Shown: positions 47,467 to 58,458 of the stretch, one piece after another
Layout of the letters: each line of letters opens with the position of its first letter
How positions within the stretch are numbered: position 1 is the stretch's first letter
Assembly (NCBI GenBank): GCA_012184525.1
Contig: WOFQ01000076.1
Span: 1 to 64,000, forward strand
DNA length: 64,000 nt
Reading direction: 5' to 3'
From: Xenoacremonium recifei
Lineage: Eukaryota; Ascomycota; Sordariomycetes; Hypocreales; Nectriaceae
Made by a program: the position numbers and the translations under genes
The notes under the pieces: generated by a model
What the model saw: the letters and a program-made list of their open reading frames with translations, nothing else
Database searches by the model: none
Told to the model about the DNA's origin: nothing

Positions 47467-49298
47467 ATGAGTACTGTCACGAACACGAATGGAGCTACAG
47501 CCATAAAGGTGAACGGCCACGGCCAAGCGGACTTGACGCTTGACTTTGCAGGTGGCTTCGTGCAGATCATTGACGGAAAGACTTCCGCTACGAAGGAAAC
47601 GCGCCATGGCATAAACCCAGCAAATCTAAAGCCGAAAGCCCCTGTTCCACTTTGTACTAGGGATGATCTTGATCGCGCAGTGACAGCAGCCAAGAAGGCC
47701 TTCCGAGCTTGGTCGAAGGTTCCATATGAGGATCGACGAGACGCGGTGTTGGCATATGCTGACGCCATGGACAACCTTCGGACTGAATTTCGCGATCTCT
47801 TGATCTCGGAACAAGGCAAGCCGGTAAGTGCCTCCCATCGTCCCATAATAATCAGTTTCATTTCTTAAAAAAAGCAAAGATCCCCCAAGCTGCAGCAGAG
47901 ACTGATGCAGCGATCGAATGGATGAGGGGTATGGCAGGCATTAGTCTGCCAGAAGATGTGGTTGAAGATAATGAGAAGCATGAGGTTATCACGCGATACA
48001 CTCCTATTGGAGTGGTGGGCGCTATCATTCCGTGGAACTTCCCTTTATTACTTGCCACGGGCAAGCTCGCTCCCGCTCTATTGACGGGCAACGTTATCAT
48101 CATCAAACCCTCGTGAGTTCTAGCCTTAGACATTTATTTCTGGCGGACTACGTTGGAAACAATACTAATTCTGATCTCAGGCCTTTCACGCCGTACTGTG
48201 GTCTAAAACTTGTCGAGCTGGCGCAGAGATTTTTCCCTCCTGGTGTTGTACAGTCCTTGAGCGGCGATGATAGCCTTGGGCCCTGGCTCACAAGCCATCC
48301 TGGAATTGATAAGATCAGCTTTACCGGCTCAACTACGACCGGCAAGCTCGTGCTTCAGAGTGCAAGTAAGACCTTGAAGAGAGTTACTCTAGAGCTGTAA
48401 GTGCCTGGTTTCTTCTTCGTATGGCACCGACACTACGAATCTAACAATATGGTCCAGTGGTGGTAACGATCCTGCTATCGTCTTTCCCGACGTCGATGTT
48501 GACAAGGTCGCCGAGAAGGTCCGTCTTTATCCAAACTCTATCAACATGTCAACGATCTAACGAAGACAGGTTGCCTTTTTCGCCTTTTTGAATTCGGGTC
48601 AGGTAAGCGATACCATTCATCTCCGAAAGTTCCCTTTGCTCATTTAACAGATTTGTCTGAATTTGAAACGCATCTATGTTCATGAGTCAATCTATTCACA
48701 GTTCAAGGATGCACTTGTCAAACACATCAAGTCATATCAGTTGGGGGATGGTTCTCAGGAGGGTATCACCCATGGGCCGCTCCAGAATTCAATGCAATTC
48801 AATCGCGTCAAGACTTTTTTCGACGATATCGAAAAACAGGGTTGGAAGGTAGCTACGGGGGGCAAGATCGAGCCTTCTTCTGGTTACTTCATTACACCTA
48901 CTATCATTGATCGCCCAGCTGAAGATTCAAGGATCGTCGTTGAGGAACCATTCGGTAAGCACTAAATCTTTTCTTCCTCGTAGAGTTGACTAAATGAACC
49001 AGGCCCTATTGTGCCTCTCCTGTCATGGAAGGATGAAGAAGACGTTATTTCCCGCGCAAACAACACCTCTATGGGCCTCGGCGCATCCATCTGGACCAAT
49101 GACCTCAAGAAAGGGCGAAGAGTTGCTAAGGAAATCCAGGCTGGAAATGTCTGGCTTAACACACATTTTGACCTATCCCCGATGGCGCCGTTCGGGGGTC
49201 ACAAAGAAAGTGGCATTGGGACGGAATGGGGTGCGAACGGATTGAAGGGGTTTTGTAATGTACAGACCCTATTTTTCAACAAGACTATTGCTAGCTAG
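47467..49298 (+). CDS. NAD(P)+-dependent aldehyde dehydrogenase
   Basis: Seven exons: 47467-47823, 47880-48112, 48181-48396, 48458-48518, 48570-48602, 48651-48954, 49003-49298; 499 residues, the class-1/2 ALDH size. Start chosen at MSTVTNTNG rather than the upstream in-frame Met, because it gives normal length. Motifs: IPWNFPL (coenzyme site, N172), GSTTTGK with the Rossmann turn, catalytic base E268 in VTLELGGND, catalytic nucleophile C302 in NSGQICLN (split across intron 5), EEPFGPIVP and the C-terminal PFGGHKESGIG. Reaction: aldehyde to carboxylic acid with NAD(P)+. Tail-to-tail with the zinc alcohol dehydrogenase, which makes an alcohol-aldehyde-acid route likely; in Castellaniella the matching enzyme is geranial dehydrogenase GeoB. 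No peroxisomal signal. Looks functional. Confidence 0.92.
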
Positions 49299-50001
49299 AC
49301 TCGAACGTTTAGCGCCAGATAGCCGAATGAGAATCCTGAGTTTCTGATAGTTGTGATGTTGGTGCATACTGCTAGGGCTGCGTTTAATTGAGTACAATTT
49401 TATCTTCACAGGAAGCATGCCCAAAACTACGCTATAAACCAAGTTCCTCGTAGGTTCATATACAGAGATAAGGTTGGCCCGCTCCTCTAATCGCGGGAAA
49501 ATGTGAGGGGACGTATTGCGCTTAAGCACACAGACATGCCTGAGTCAGGGCCAGAGGATCAGAAGGACTACTGCGTACGGAGTAGGTTCTCAAATTTCAG
49601 TGCTAGACCCAGTGTGACGCGCACCTCGGAGCTTGTACTCCGTAGTTCGTTCATAGTTCCCTCATGCATTATTTAGTCTTCCATCCTTCTGCGCACCAAC
49701 CAATCATTGGCTTTTGAGACCATCGGACCGCTTTTAGGACCGCCAAATAACCTATTCTCATTGGTCCTCACTGAAATTTTTCTTTCATATCTCAGACGCG
49801 TATTATGCACGTCATAAACATTCTGCATTAATTTTCAAGCTGTAAACTAATAATCCCCTACCCTAGATATTCACATGCTACTACAATATTAGTCACATAT
49901 ATTGTCTCTCAAGGACTAAGTTCTAGTGAACAATTTGAGTCAATCGCAGTTCTCGTCATAGGAAAGTTCTCTATTGCCTAAACTGTTCACAAGCAGCCTT
50001 T
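49299..50001. other. Gap: convergent 3' region between ALDH and ADH
   Basis: No gene. Contains TACGGAGTA (49576) and TACTCCGTA (49636), and a second copy of ACCATCGGACCGCTT (49719-49733). Confidence 0.55.
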
Positions 50002-51473
50002 CTACCAAATTAGGATGGGTTTAATTGTTATACCGTCCTCCATATCTTTAATAGCTTTGTGGTACTCTATGACCTATGTATGCATCACGTTAGTACTTAC
50101 GGAGGTCCTCTCTGATCCAAGAATCTTACCGGATAGAACTTTATTAGCTTGTCGATGGGGAATCTTCCACTTTGAAACCATCGGATCATGCGTGGAATGT
50201 ACTAGAAAACAATTTAGGGACTCTGCGAAGCATTCAGCTTGAAATTCTTACTTGTTCTGGATAGACACCACCCTCCATGCTCCCCAGAAGTTGCTTCCCA
50301 GTCTAGCCACTGTCAGTCTCATGAATTTTAGTCTGCGCGGATCAAGTTCTACTGACCACCATGTAAGGAACCACCTGTACCTCCAAACCGGCATCCATCG
50401 GTGCCACCCCAAGTAGAATCATTTTCCCCTGGTTGGCGGTGAATTCAAGGCCTTGTTGAATGAGAGGCACCACTCCAGTAGCATCAATGGTTATGGTACT
50501 TCCTGAGCCGTCTGTGAGTTTGCGGATCTCATCAGTCAAACTACCCGAAATAGTAGTAGTGTTTACAACGTGAGTGGCCCCGAGGGTTTTGGCTAGATCA
50601 AGCCTAGAAGGAACGCGATCGATGCCGATAATAATCTGACAACCTTGTAACTTCGCTGCCTAGAACAGTCATGAGAACATGTCTTTGGCGTCTTTTCAGA
50701 CAATCGAACTGACCATGATAGATGCGAGGCCCACCCCACCAAGCCCAATCACGGCTACCTTGTCATCTTTTCGAGCACCAGCAAGCTCCGTTACTGTCCC
50801 AGCTCCGGTCTGCGTGATGTCAGAATTTCGACGGACGATCAAGATGGGTTGCAATAGTACTAACTTGAATTCCACATCCTAGAGGTGCTAGGATTTTGAG
50901 GTCATCATCGGTCCTGACAAAGTCGTTTACCTTAACCATCGAGGTTTCTTGAACGCGAGTCAATCGCGCAAAGCTAGATTGGCCAAAGAAAGAGCCACCA
51001 ACTTTTGAGTCGGGATTGTGTATCTCATGAAATGCTTCTTTCTCCCCAGTGAAGTTTATCTGTGAGAACTTGTGACAGTAACCGGGCGCTCCATATTTGC
51101 AGTTATGGCATTGGGTGCAGAAGGCGAAAGAAAGCAACACGGCGTCGCCGGGCCGGACTTTTGTGACCCTGTTCCCTACGGCCTTGACATATCCAGCACC
51201 TGGATTATATTAGCAGGGCAGATCACCTTTATTTGAATCCTTACCTTCGTGTCCTAACACTCGTGGGTATGGTGGGACAGGAAACCCTGGCGTTCCATCT
51301 GGGGCAGTTCCGCACCCAAGATCAGTATGGCAAATTCCAGATGCCACGATCTCGACGATGGCCTCAGTATCTCCTGGCCTTCCAACAGCTACATCTTCCA
51401 GTACCCATTGTCTTTCTCCGCCCACAGGAGGGTGAGAAACAATTGCTTGAGTACGATTGAGCTTAGTATTCAT
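50002..51473 (-). CDS. Zinc-dependent alcohol dehydrogenase (MDR, benzyl/geraniol-type)
   Basis: Seven exons on the minus strand: 51473-51245, 51199-50865, 50809-50714, 50659-50357, 50302-50252, 50201-50130, 50073-50002; 385 residues. The last three short exons (ending HKAIKDMEDGITIKP) rebuild the normal C-terminus, so the gene is not truncated at 50342 as a simple frame would suggest. Catalytic zinc: C48 in GICHTD, H75 in GHEGAG, and the Cys of LGCGIQTGAG; structural zinc: CTQCHNCKYGAPGYC; NAD site VIGLGGVG. The sequence style, including HKFSQINFTGE, is that of aryl/benzyl-alcohol and geraniol dehydrogenases. Reaction: primary (often allylic or aromatic) alcohol to aldehyde. Divergent from the Ldi-domain gene with 513 bp between starts, so co-regulation is likely; convergent with the ALDH. 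Confidence 0.9.
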
Positions 51474-51986
51474 TGTGCTCTAAGAGAACTTGAGACTGCC
51501 AATCTGAAAGGGTAAATGAGCTTGGTGCAACTGTGGCGATTTTCTTTGTCCCAGATGACTACTCGGCATTAAAAAAGAAACGGGTTACCTCCTTCCCGAT
51601 ACTCGACGCGCGGACCGCTCGCTTGAACAAACGGACCATGAGACGGACCTGCTTCCCCGTGCCTAATATTTCGCCGATCGTCCCGCTCCGTTCTTGAGCC
51701 GAAGCAAGCGGAAGGAAAGATAGCGGTGGATGATTTGCGAAGTCACGGGGAATCCGGAGAGTTGCCCCACGTTTCAATACGGTGACAATGTTACCCCACG
51801 GGGACTGTCGGGGAGGTTGGGGTGGCCGTCGGGTAGCGCGGTAAGACGGCGGACCGCTAAGGATTCGGGGCGACATGAGGAGCTGACCGGCCTGTATAAA
51901 GGAGGGCGATACGTCACGATTGACGAGAAGCCCGAACAGGCTTGCTACAATCAGAGTTCATCGAAATCTGCCAAACTCAATTGAAA
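51474..51986. promoter_or_regulatory. Divergent ADH/Ldi promoter with repeated GCGGACCGC sites
   Basis: 513 bp shared between two gene starts. The 9-bp palindrome GCGGACCGC occurs at 51610-51618 and 51849-51857; two more CGGACC half-sites follow at 51632 and 51644. The region is unusually GC-rich. The arrangement suits a Zn2Cys6 activator acting in both directions. Confidence 0.5.
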
Positions 51987-54406
51987 ATGTCGATCACGGT
52001 ATGAAGCTCGAACAAAACCATTGGAAGTGATCACGGGGTTAATTGTATTGCAATTTCGCAGCTCACAAAGGCGATCCCGGCACCGAACGGATACTCTACC
52101 CAGGTGGAAGATCCAGCGCGCAAATTCGGCCAAACAAACTCCAAGGGTGTCAATGGCCAGCTTCAGACTAATGATGGTCCTAAGCTGGTCGAGGACAACG
52201 AGAAAGTTGGTGATTTTGGCTGGGGGCCATGGACCATTGAAGGTGGGCTACATTCCACCGAAACATATTTGCCGATGCTGACTCGGTGGAAAGATGTCCT
52301 CATTCCGGCCAACGCAGGTCGAGGTCTGGTGAAGAAGTACCACCAGAGACGAACTTTGTACCAGTATATGGTGCTATCTGGCACGGGACTGTGGTCCTTC
52401 TTCCATCTCCAAAACACTGCCTACCGAGCAGCTGCTCTGGGGTTCTTGTTCCCGGGCGCCGGCTTCACTGCCGTGGCAACACTGACTTCTTTCGGAGCAT
52501 TCCTGTTGACACTTGTTCTCATTCCGGTTACTGTTTTTGCCTGGTTTGCAATGGGTGGTATTTTCTTCCCCATTGCCTTATGGGTTGGCTCAAGCATTGG
52601 CTCTGGGCTCATGGCTGGTGACTCACTGTTCGAGTCAAGCGCATGGATCTGGGCCATCTTCTGCTATACTGGAATCTTTTGGTTGATGAGCAATGCTAGG
52701 GCACTGAACGCAGCTGGCTATTCTAAAGCCCAGGAACGTAACAAGTATTTGGTTGATGCTGTTCGCGAGCAGCAAGCTAACGCTAATCCGAGTCCTGCTC
52801 CTGAAGATCGCGAACTTTCCCTGGAGACCCTGAGACACGTACAACACATGCTCGAACGTGGACTGAGCCCCAAGTCTGACTTCAGCTATCACGATGTTAT
52901 CGATCAATTCCAAACCGGCGCTGTCCGATATCAGCTATATGGCGTCGTCGACGTCTTAAGCCTTTACCAGTGCCACTATACTCCGAACTTCCATGGATAT
53001 CTTTCCAAGGCATCCCAGAACTCGATTGAAAAAAGCTTGCAGAAGCGTATTATGTCGTATGTTACACATGGGCCCTGGACGTCAGTCGATTAATCCATAG
53101 TATAGGTATTGGAAGTGGGAATCTATCTTCGGCAAGTTCACCTTGAGCGACTGGGACCCCATCAAGAAGGACAACATTGTAAGTACCTTGGATGTGATTA
53201 CATATGGGAGTTTCTGATGTCAGGCAACAGATGGTTACTGGATACCTCAGCGCAGCTATTGGATTGTACGAACAAGCTTCTGGAGACAGACAGTACCACA
53301 AGAAGAATTCTCTGGAGTTTGTTGTCGATGACGGAAAGCATTATAAAACCAACTATGAAGGCCTTGCCGATGCTCTGAATAACAACATGACGGAAAATCC
53401 TTACACTCTCTACCCCTGTGAGCCGAACTGGACTTATTCGCTTTGCAAGTAAGTATTGGTTCAGAACGCTTCATCTGGCGATCGCTTACAACTGATATAG
53501 TCTTACTGGAATGGCTGGACTTGTCATCTCTGATAGGATTCTCGGTCGCGACTACGGTGTTAAACTTCGTAATCGTTTTGAGAGAGCACTAGAAGAGGAG
53601 TTCACGGAGTGCGACGGCAGAATCCTACCTATCCGCAGCGAATTTACCGGTCTTACCGTGAGTAACAAGTCGAGTTCCTTGAGAGGATGAGTTGTTAATG
53701 AGACCATTTTTAGCTGCCCGGCTTGTGTGGCACCTTGACGGACTGCATCAACGCAATGCTGCTTACTGCCTATCTTCCGCACCTCGCTCACCGGAACTGG
53801 GCTATGATCCGAAAGGAATTCCTCTTCTACGATGACAAGGGCGATCTTCAAGTCCGAGACCTGAAGGGTGCCGATAAAATGGATCCTGGAAACTACCGTG
53901 CTAGTGAAGGTCCTCTCCGCGCTTTTTTGGCCGCAACTGCTGCGGAGTTTGGCGATGAGAAGATCCGTCAGGAAGCTCTACACCAGCTTGACAACGTATA
54001 TTTCCCAGTCGAAGCCACCAAAACGGGCAGTCTCCGAAATAAGGGTCTGTCAGCTACCACGCAGGTCATCGCGCTGATGGCTCGTCTTGTCAAACACCGT
54101 GATCTAGCCAACGCTACCCTTCACGGGCCTCCAAAAAATACTTTGCAGGGCCCGCTGCTGGAGAAAGCTCCGTTCCCGGAGATTCTAGTTGCCAAAGCCT
54201 ATAGCAGTGACGGCAAGAAACTTGAATTGGTCCTTTACAACGGAAAAGAGCCCGGAACATTTGAGATCGGCCTTGAGCGTTTGATTCCACTTCAGGAATA
54301 CACCCTTAGCACTGGGGGATCAATCACTGCTAACAGCAGCGGAACAGCTACGACCAAAGTGGCTGTCAAAGGTCGCACCCAATTCATTTTAACGCCTACA
54401 AATTAA
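51987..54406 (+). CDS. Membrane-anchored linalool dehydratase/isomerase (Ldi)-domain protein
   Basis: Six exons: 51987-51998 (12 nt), 52062-53056, 53106-53178, 53231-53448, 53501-53657, 53714-54406; 715 residues. Residues 1-100 are hydrophilic; about 103-220 contain roughly four hydrophobic helices (GFTAVATLTSFGAFLLTLVL, FAMGGIFFPIALWVGSSIG). The Ldi-type (alpha/alpha)6 barrel follows from about 285: AVRYQLYGVVDVLSLYQ, SYWKWESIFG, DNIMVTGY, then CEPNWTYSLCN with C423 and C432 nine residues apart, as the two active-site cysteines of Castellaniella Ldi (C171/C180), and IRSEFTGL. A C-terminal domain (about 500-715) is beta-rich. Bacterial Ldi is a periplasmic enzyme of about 400 residues that interconverts myrcene, linalool and geraniol; the fungal protein is larger and membrane-bound. 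Substrate unproven: alkenol dehydration or isomerisation is the best guess. Shares a promoter with the alcohol dehydrogenase. Confidence 0.83.
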
Positions 54407-54947
54407 ACAATCTGCGTCAAACGCAGTATGGGGTTTTGAGAACAGAGGATTGCTGTCCGTTGTGGTGTTGGAAATTCCACTGATAATCTGTATCTGCCGC
54501 CTAGGATTACTCATAGCATCCTATCACAGAATTATGACTTATTGTCCGATATCAGTAGCCTAAAAATTGAACAGAAGTATATCGTTACACGTGCAAGGAA
54601 GTAGTTGAAAAGTATCCTACCTCCTCATCTTCCAACTAAGCCTCTACGTAAGCTTATCGAATAACGCGATACTACTAGCGCTGTTAAGAGTCATTTTCAC
54701 ACCAACGGCGAATACTCCGTATTGAGGGCTAAAACAAGATAAGCGATAGTGTCCGATGCCTGACGGCCGTGTCGTGCGGGGTCTCCGACGGCCATCGGAA
54801 GCGCCGACCACTCCGATAACTAGGGAGGAGAGTTAGACTGGAGATGTGACGCCAGATCAAATATCTGGTTAATTCGGCAGGTTACTTTCGAGGTCACAAG
54901 AGCCTTGCCAGACACAGCACCACCTGTTGACCACCTGTTGAGTCGCC
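54407..54947. promoter_or_regulatory. Intergenic region and P450 promoter
   Basis: Contains TACTCCGTA (54713-54721), the imperfect palindrome TCCGACGGCCATCGGA (54784-54799) and the tandem CCACCTGTTGACCACCTGTTGA just before the P450 start. No gene seen. Confidence 0.5.
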
Positions 54948-56462
54948 ATGGCATTAATGAACCTGATTGCCGAATCGGCAGCCAGCCTTTGGCCATTCCT
55001 TGCCTGCTTGCTTACATCTGCTTGGTTGGCAAAATGCATTTACCGTCTGTACATACACCCACTGTCCCGCGTTCCCGGACCTCGGCTCGCGGCTTGCTCA
55101 TCTCTGTGGCTCGCCTGGCACACTTTCGTCGGAGACGAGTGCACGGCCATCTTCGAATTGCACAATAAGTACGGGTCAGTATTGCGCGTGGGGCCAAATG
55201 ACGTTGACATCGCAGATGGCGATGCTGTTGAGCCTATTTACTTAGAACACGGTGGATTTCAGAAGACAAAGGCATATTCCAAGTTCGACATTGACGGCCA
55301 TCCCACAATATTTTCGACGCAGACGCTTACTGAGCGTGCAAACCGTGCCAAGGCTGTTGTACCCCTTTTCTCAACTGCATCGATCCGAAATTCCCAACCG
55401 GTGCTCGATCGAGTGGTGAACGAGTTCGTGCACCGCTTGAGAGAGGAAGGACGCAAGGATCGCCCCGTCAATGTCCTCAATGTTGCCCGAGGCATGGCTA
55501 TTGATGCGGTATCTGCCTACCTGTTCCATGAACAGTACGGTGGAATCTCCGAAGGCACATCCCAGATGTCTGCATCCCCATTCGTTGATGCCTATGTAGG
55601 CGTGGGTGCATTCTTCAACTTTCTCCCCGGTCGCCTCGGAGACTTGGTTATGCCATGGATCGACCGAGCGACAACAGACATGAAGACAACGCATTCTATG
55701 GGTTTAATGGACCAGTATACTGCTAAGCTTGTCAAAACTGCGGCTTCGGGTAGCGGAAGCTATGTCAGTCGTCTTTTGGATCGATCTATTCCAAGAGATC
55801 AAACGCAAGTGGAGCTGAAGGATGTGTGCTTCGCTGGAACCGATTCAACCAGTATGAACACGGCAACGATATTGTGGTATTTAGCCAAACATCCAGAAAT
55901 GTATGTCTCATGCCGATCATAACCTGATAACAACTCTAACCATGTTTTACTCTGCAGATACTCTAAATTACGACAGGAAGTGATGGAGCGCACGGATAAC
56001 AATGACGACCCGGCATCCGGTCCATACCTGCGCGGCGTAGTTCGCGAGGGCTTGCGATTGTCCATGGCGAACCCAATCCGTCTACCACGCGTAGTGCCTA
56101 AGCAAGGATGGCGTTATCGTGATTACTTCTTCCCGGCTGGTACCTCTGTTGGGGTGGCGTCTTTCCAACTGCATCAAGACGAGAGTGTCTTTCCCGATGC
56201 TCAACGATTCTTGCCAGAACGATGGCTCAACCCCACAGAGAAAATGCTGTCTAATTTCTTTGCGTTTGGCAAGGGTACTCGTGCCTGTATTGCACAGAAT
56301 CTTGGCACAGCCGAGTTGACGTTGGCTACTGTCAAAGTAGTTCAGGCAGACATACTACGGAATGCTACAGTTACTCAGGATCGAATCGAAATCTTGGAAT
56401 GGTTTAATTCCCGGGTAAAGGGCGAGAAGATAATGGTCAAATTTGCACCTGAAGCCTGCTGA
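54948..56462 (+). CDS. Cytochrome P450 monooxygenase
   Basis: Two exons, 54948-55900 and 55958-56462 (intron GTATGT...TGCAG), giving 485 residues. N-terminal membrane anchor (about residues 8-30, SLWPFLACLLTSAWLAKCIY) followed by the proline hinge HPLSRVPGPRL. Oxygen-binding I-helix FAGTDSTSMNTA (about 295-306), K-helix ExxR as EGLR (E348, R351), haem loop FGKGTRACIAQN with axial C428. The member style (HPLSRVPGP, short AGTDST) is that of the fungal CYP families often found in secondary-metabolite clusters. Role: NADPH-P450-reductase-dependent hydroxylation at the ER. Lies 540 bp after the Ldi gene on the same strand. A likely job is oxidising the terpenoid or alkenol skeleton before or after the Ldi/dehydrogenase steps; inference. 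No lesion seen. Confidence 0.92.
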
Positions 56463-57107
56463 TACCGAATGAATAAGAACTATGAAGAGGAGTATCGGGG
56501 ATAGGTGTCAGTATCTAGGAGCTATTTCTAATAGATCTACGATTCTCGAACTTTGTTATCTTTGACGACTCATCCTAAATTGCTTTGTGAAAGACTTAAG
56601 GATCCTTATTCGGCCAGGATAAGATGTATAACTCTTACTGACCAGAATCCACAGCATCGAGTTCGCGTCTTGCTTTCCAAAAAGCCAAAAAAGGACACCA
56701 TTTTAACTCTGTGGTGTCCTTAAGGCCAGTAGACAAGACAGTGTTTAGATCTAGAAAGTGATATTGATTGTTAATTATATTCGGATCTATGTCTACTTTA
56801 TCTCAGTAACTTTTGAGCGTACAGGCTTCTAGAACGTATGTCTGAGGCTTTAATCAACAACAGCAACCTCCCAGGAGCAAACAAGGAACTCGGGGGTATC
56901 GGATAAAATATTGGTAAATAATGACGAGTAAACAGCAAATGGACGTAAGCCATCGATCCGAGATTTAAAACAATGATATTGGAGAAGAGCTCATAGTTAA
57001 ATTGCATCTGTTCCTCACTCCTTACGGACTACCGTGATACTCAGCTATGACTTGGACAGTCTCTTCCATCATGGGGTCTGGACATAGCCGAGACCTTCCG
57101 TATATTT
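56463..57107. other. Gap: convergent 3' region between P450 and DUF1479 genes
   Basis: No gene. Holds a 10-bp perfect hairpin at 56691-56721. Confidence 0.55.
56691..56721. repeat. Perfect 10-bp hairpin in a convergent 3' region
   Basis: AAGGACACCA (56691-56700) and TGGTGTCCTT (56712-56721) with an 11-nt loop. Could affect 3' end formation of the P450 or DUF1479 transcript, or be a short element remnant. Only one copy noticed. Confidence 0.55.
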
Positions 57108-58458
57108 TCACGTTAAAAGGTCAAATCCCATGGCTCTCCTTCCGGAATCTCCAAAGATGCTCTTTTCCCCTGTGAAAAATTCAAATTCACGTTCTTTTGG
57201 ACCTTTCCTGAAGTCTTCTGGTGGTAAACCGTTCAAGAAATCCGTCAGCTGGCCTTTGATATAATTGAGATTCTCCTCTGTGCGGGGCGTAGCCGCTATA
57301 TAAGCAACGCTTGCCTCATGATCTCCAGAATGCTCTGTCTCAACAGCGTGGCACATGTCGGCATGCCACCACACTGTATCCCCAGCGCTCATGTGTGGAA
57401 TACTGACGAGACAATCCTTGAGACGAAGATGTGGATGTGATGACGGACTTAGAAGCTGGCTGTCGCCTCGAAAGGTTCCCGGAAACCATTGTCCATCGGC
57501 ATCAAACTCCCACTTTGTGGGGTCCATTTCGTCTTCTTTAACGAGGGGCGGTTTAAAAAAAGGGCGTAGTAAGACATATGCTATAGCCCACTTCACATTG
57601 GGGTATAGCATCAGGCTGCCTTCTTGGGGACCAGAAGAGGTTAGGGCTGTCCATCCCTGAAAACTTCTGAAAACACGAGAATGAGCTGATCCCGAGAAAA
57701 GTGCCTGTTTCGCACTCTTCCGGCGGGTCAGGTCGTAGTTATCAAGCATCTCCGGCTTTCCAGAGAACACAGCCTCGTAAGCTGACCGATAAGTGGCATC
57801 TGCCCAACGAGATAGAGATCCGGCATCGATATGCGGGCCAAGACCGTAGAACGGCACACCAGGTGGTCGAATGCGGACGCCATCAGCGTAAGACAACGGC
57901 TCTGGGGAGCTCTTTCCAGTGTCATCGTGCCACCATCCGTTGAGTTCTTCGCTCAACTTCAATTGCCGTGGGTGTGAGCGAGCGGCGATCTGCGTTGGAG
58001 AGTAATACAAGTTGAGAATGAAGGGAGTTTCGACAGGCCAGCCTATGTTCGTTCAGTCTTTGTACGTTTTGGCAGAAATGGTGTTGCCTACCCCTGATCC
58101 GTTCTTTATTTGCCGCCACATATTTCTTCAAGTCGGCAAACCATTCGTCGGCCTGCTCAGTGCTGCATACGTTCCGGACAACGAAACAACCGATATCCTT
58201 CAGTTTCTGCCTCTCATCCGCAGTTAAAGTGAATATGTTGTCGTACTGTACATCGGGAATTATGGAGTTGCCTGCTTTTGCGATTGTTGCCGTAATCCTT
58301 TCGAGTTCCCCACACACTTTCAACCAGCTTTCAATCAGTGATTCTTTGCCGTACTCTGCGATGATAAGTCGCTTGTACTCAACCAAATCAGTTCCGCCCT
58401 CAGCATCAGCGGGGCTAAACTCCGGCCAATCGGGCCAGTTCAACGCCTTTCCGGCCAT
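57108..58458 (-). CDS. DUF1479 (YbiU-like) non-haem iron oxygenase
   Basis: Two exons on the minus strand, 58458-58092 and 58042-57108; 433 residues. The start MAGKALNWPDWPEFSPADAEGG is typical. Family features: IPDVQYDNI and FVVRNVCSTEQADEWFADLK before the fold, then the core GLGPHIDAGSLSRWAD with H193 and D195 as the first two iron ligands (H-x-D), and WWHADMCHAVETEHSG with H349/H354, one of which should be the distal ligand. DUF1479 proteins are cupin-fold relatives of the 2-oxoglutarate dioxygenases; their natural substrates are mostly unknown, so hydroxylation or desaturation is inferred only. Divergent from an MFS transporter (397 bp between starts) and convergent with the P450. Probably cytosolic. 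No lesion seen. Confidence 0.88.

Noticed and set aside
50342..50539. Apparent C-terminal truncation of the alcohol dehydrogenase
   Set aside because: Three short downstream exons (50302-50252, 50201-50130, 50073-50002) complete the normal C-terminus with phase-consistent introns.
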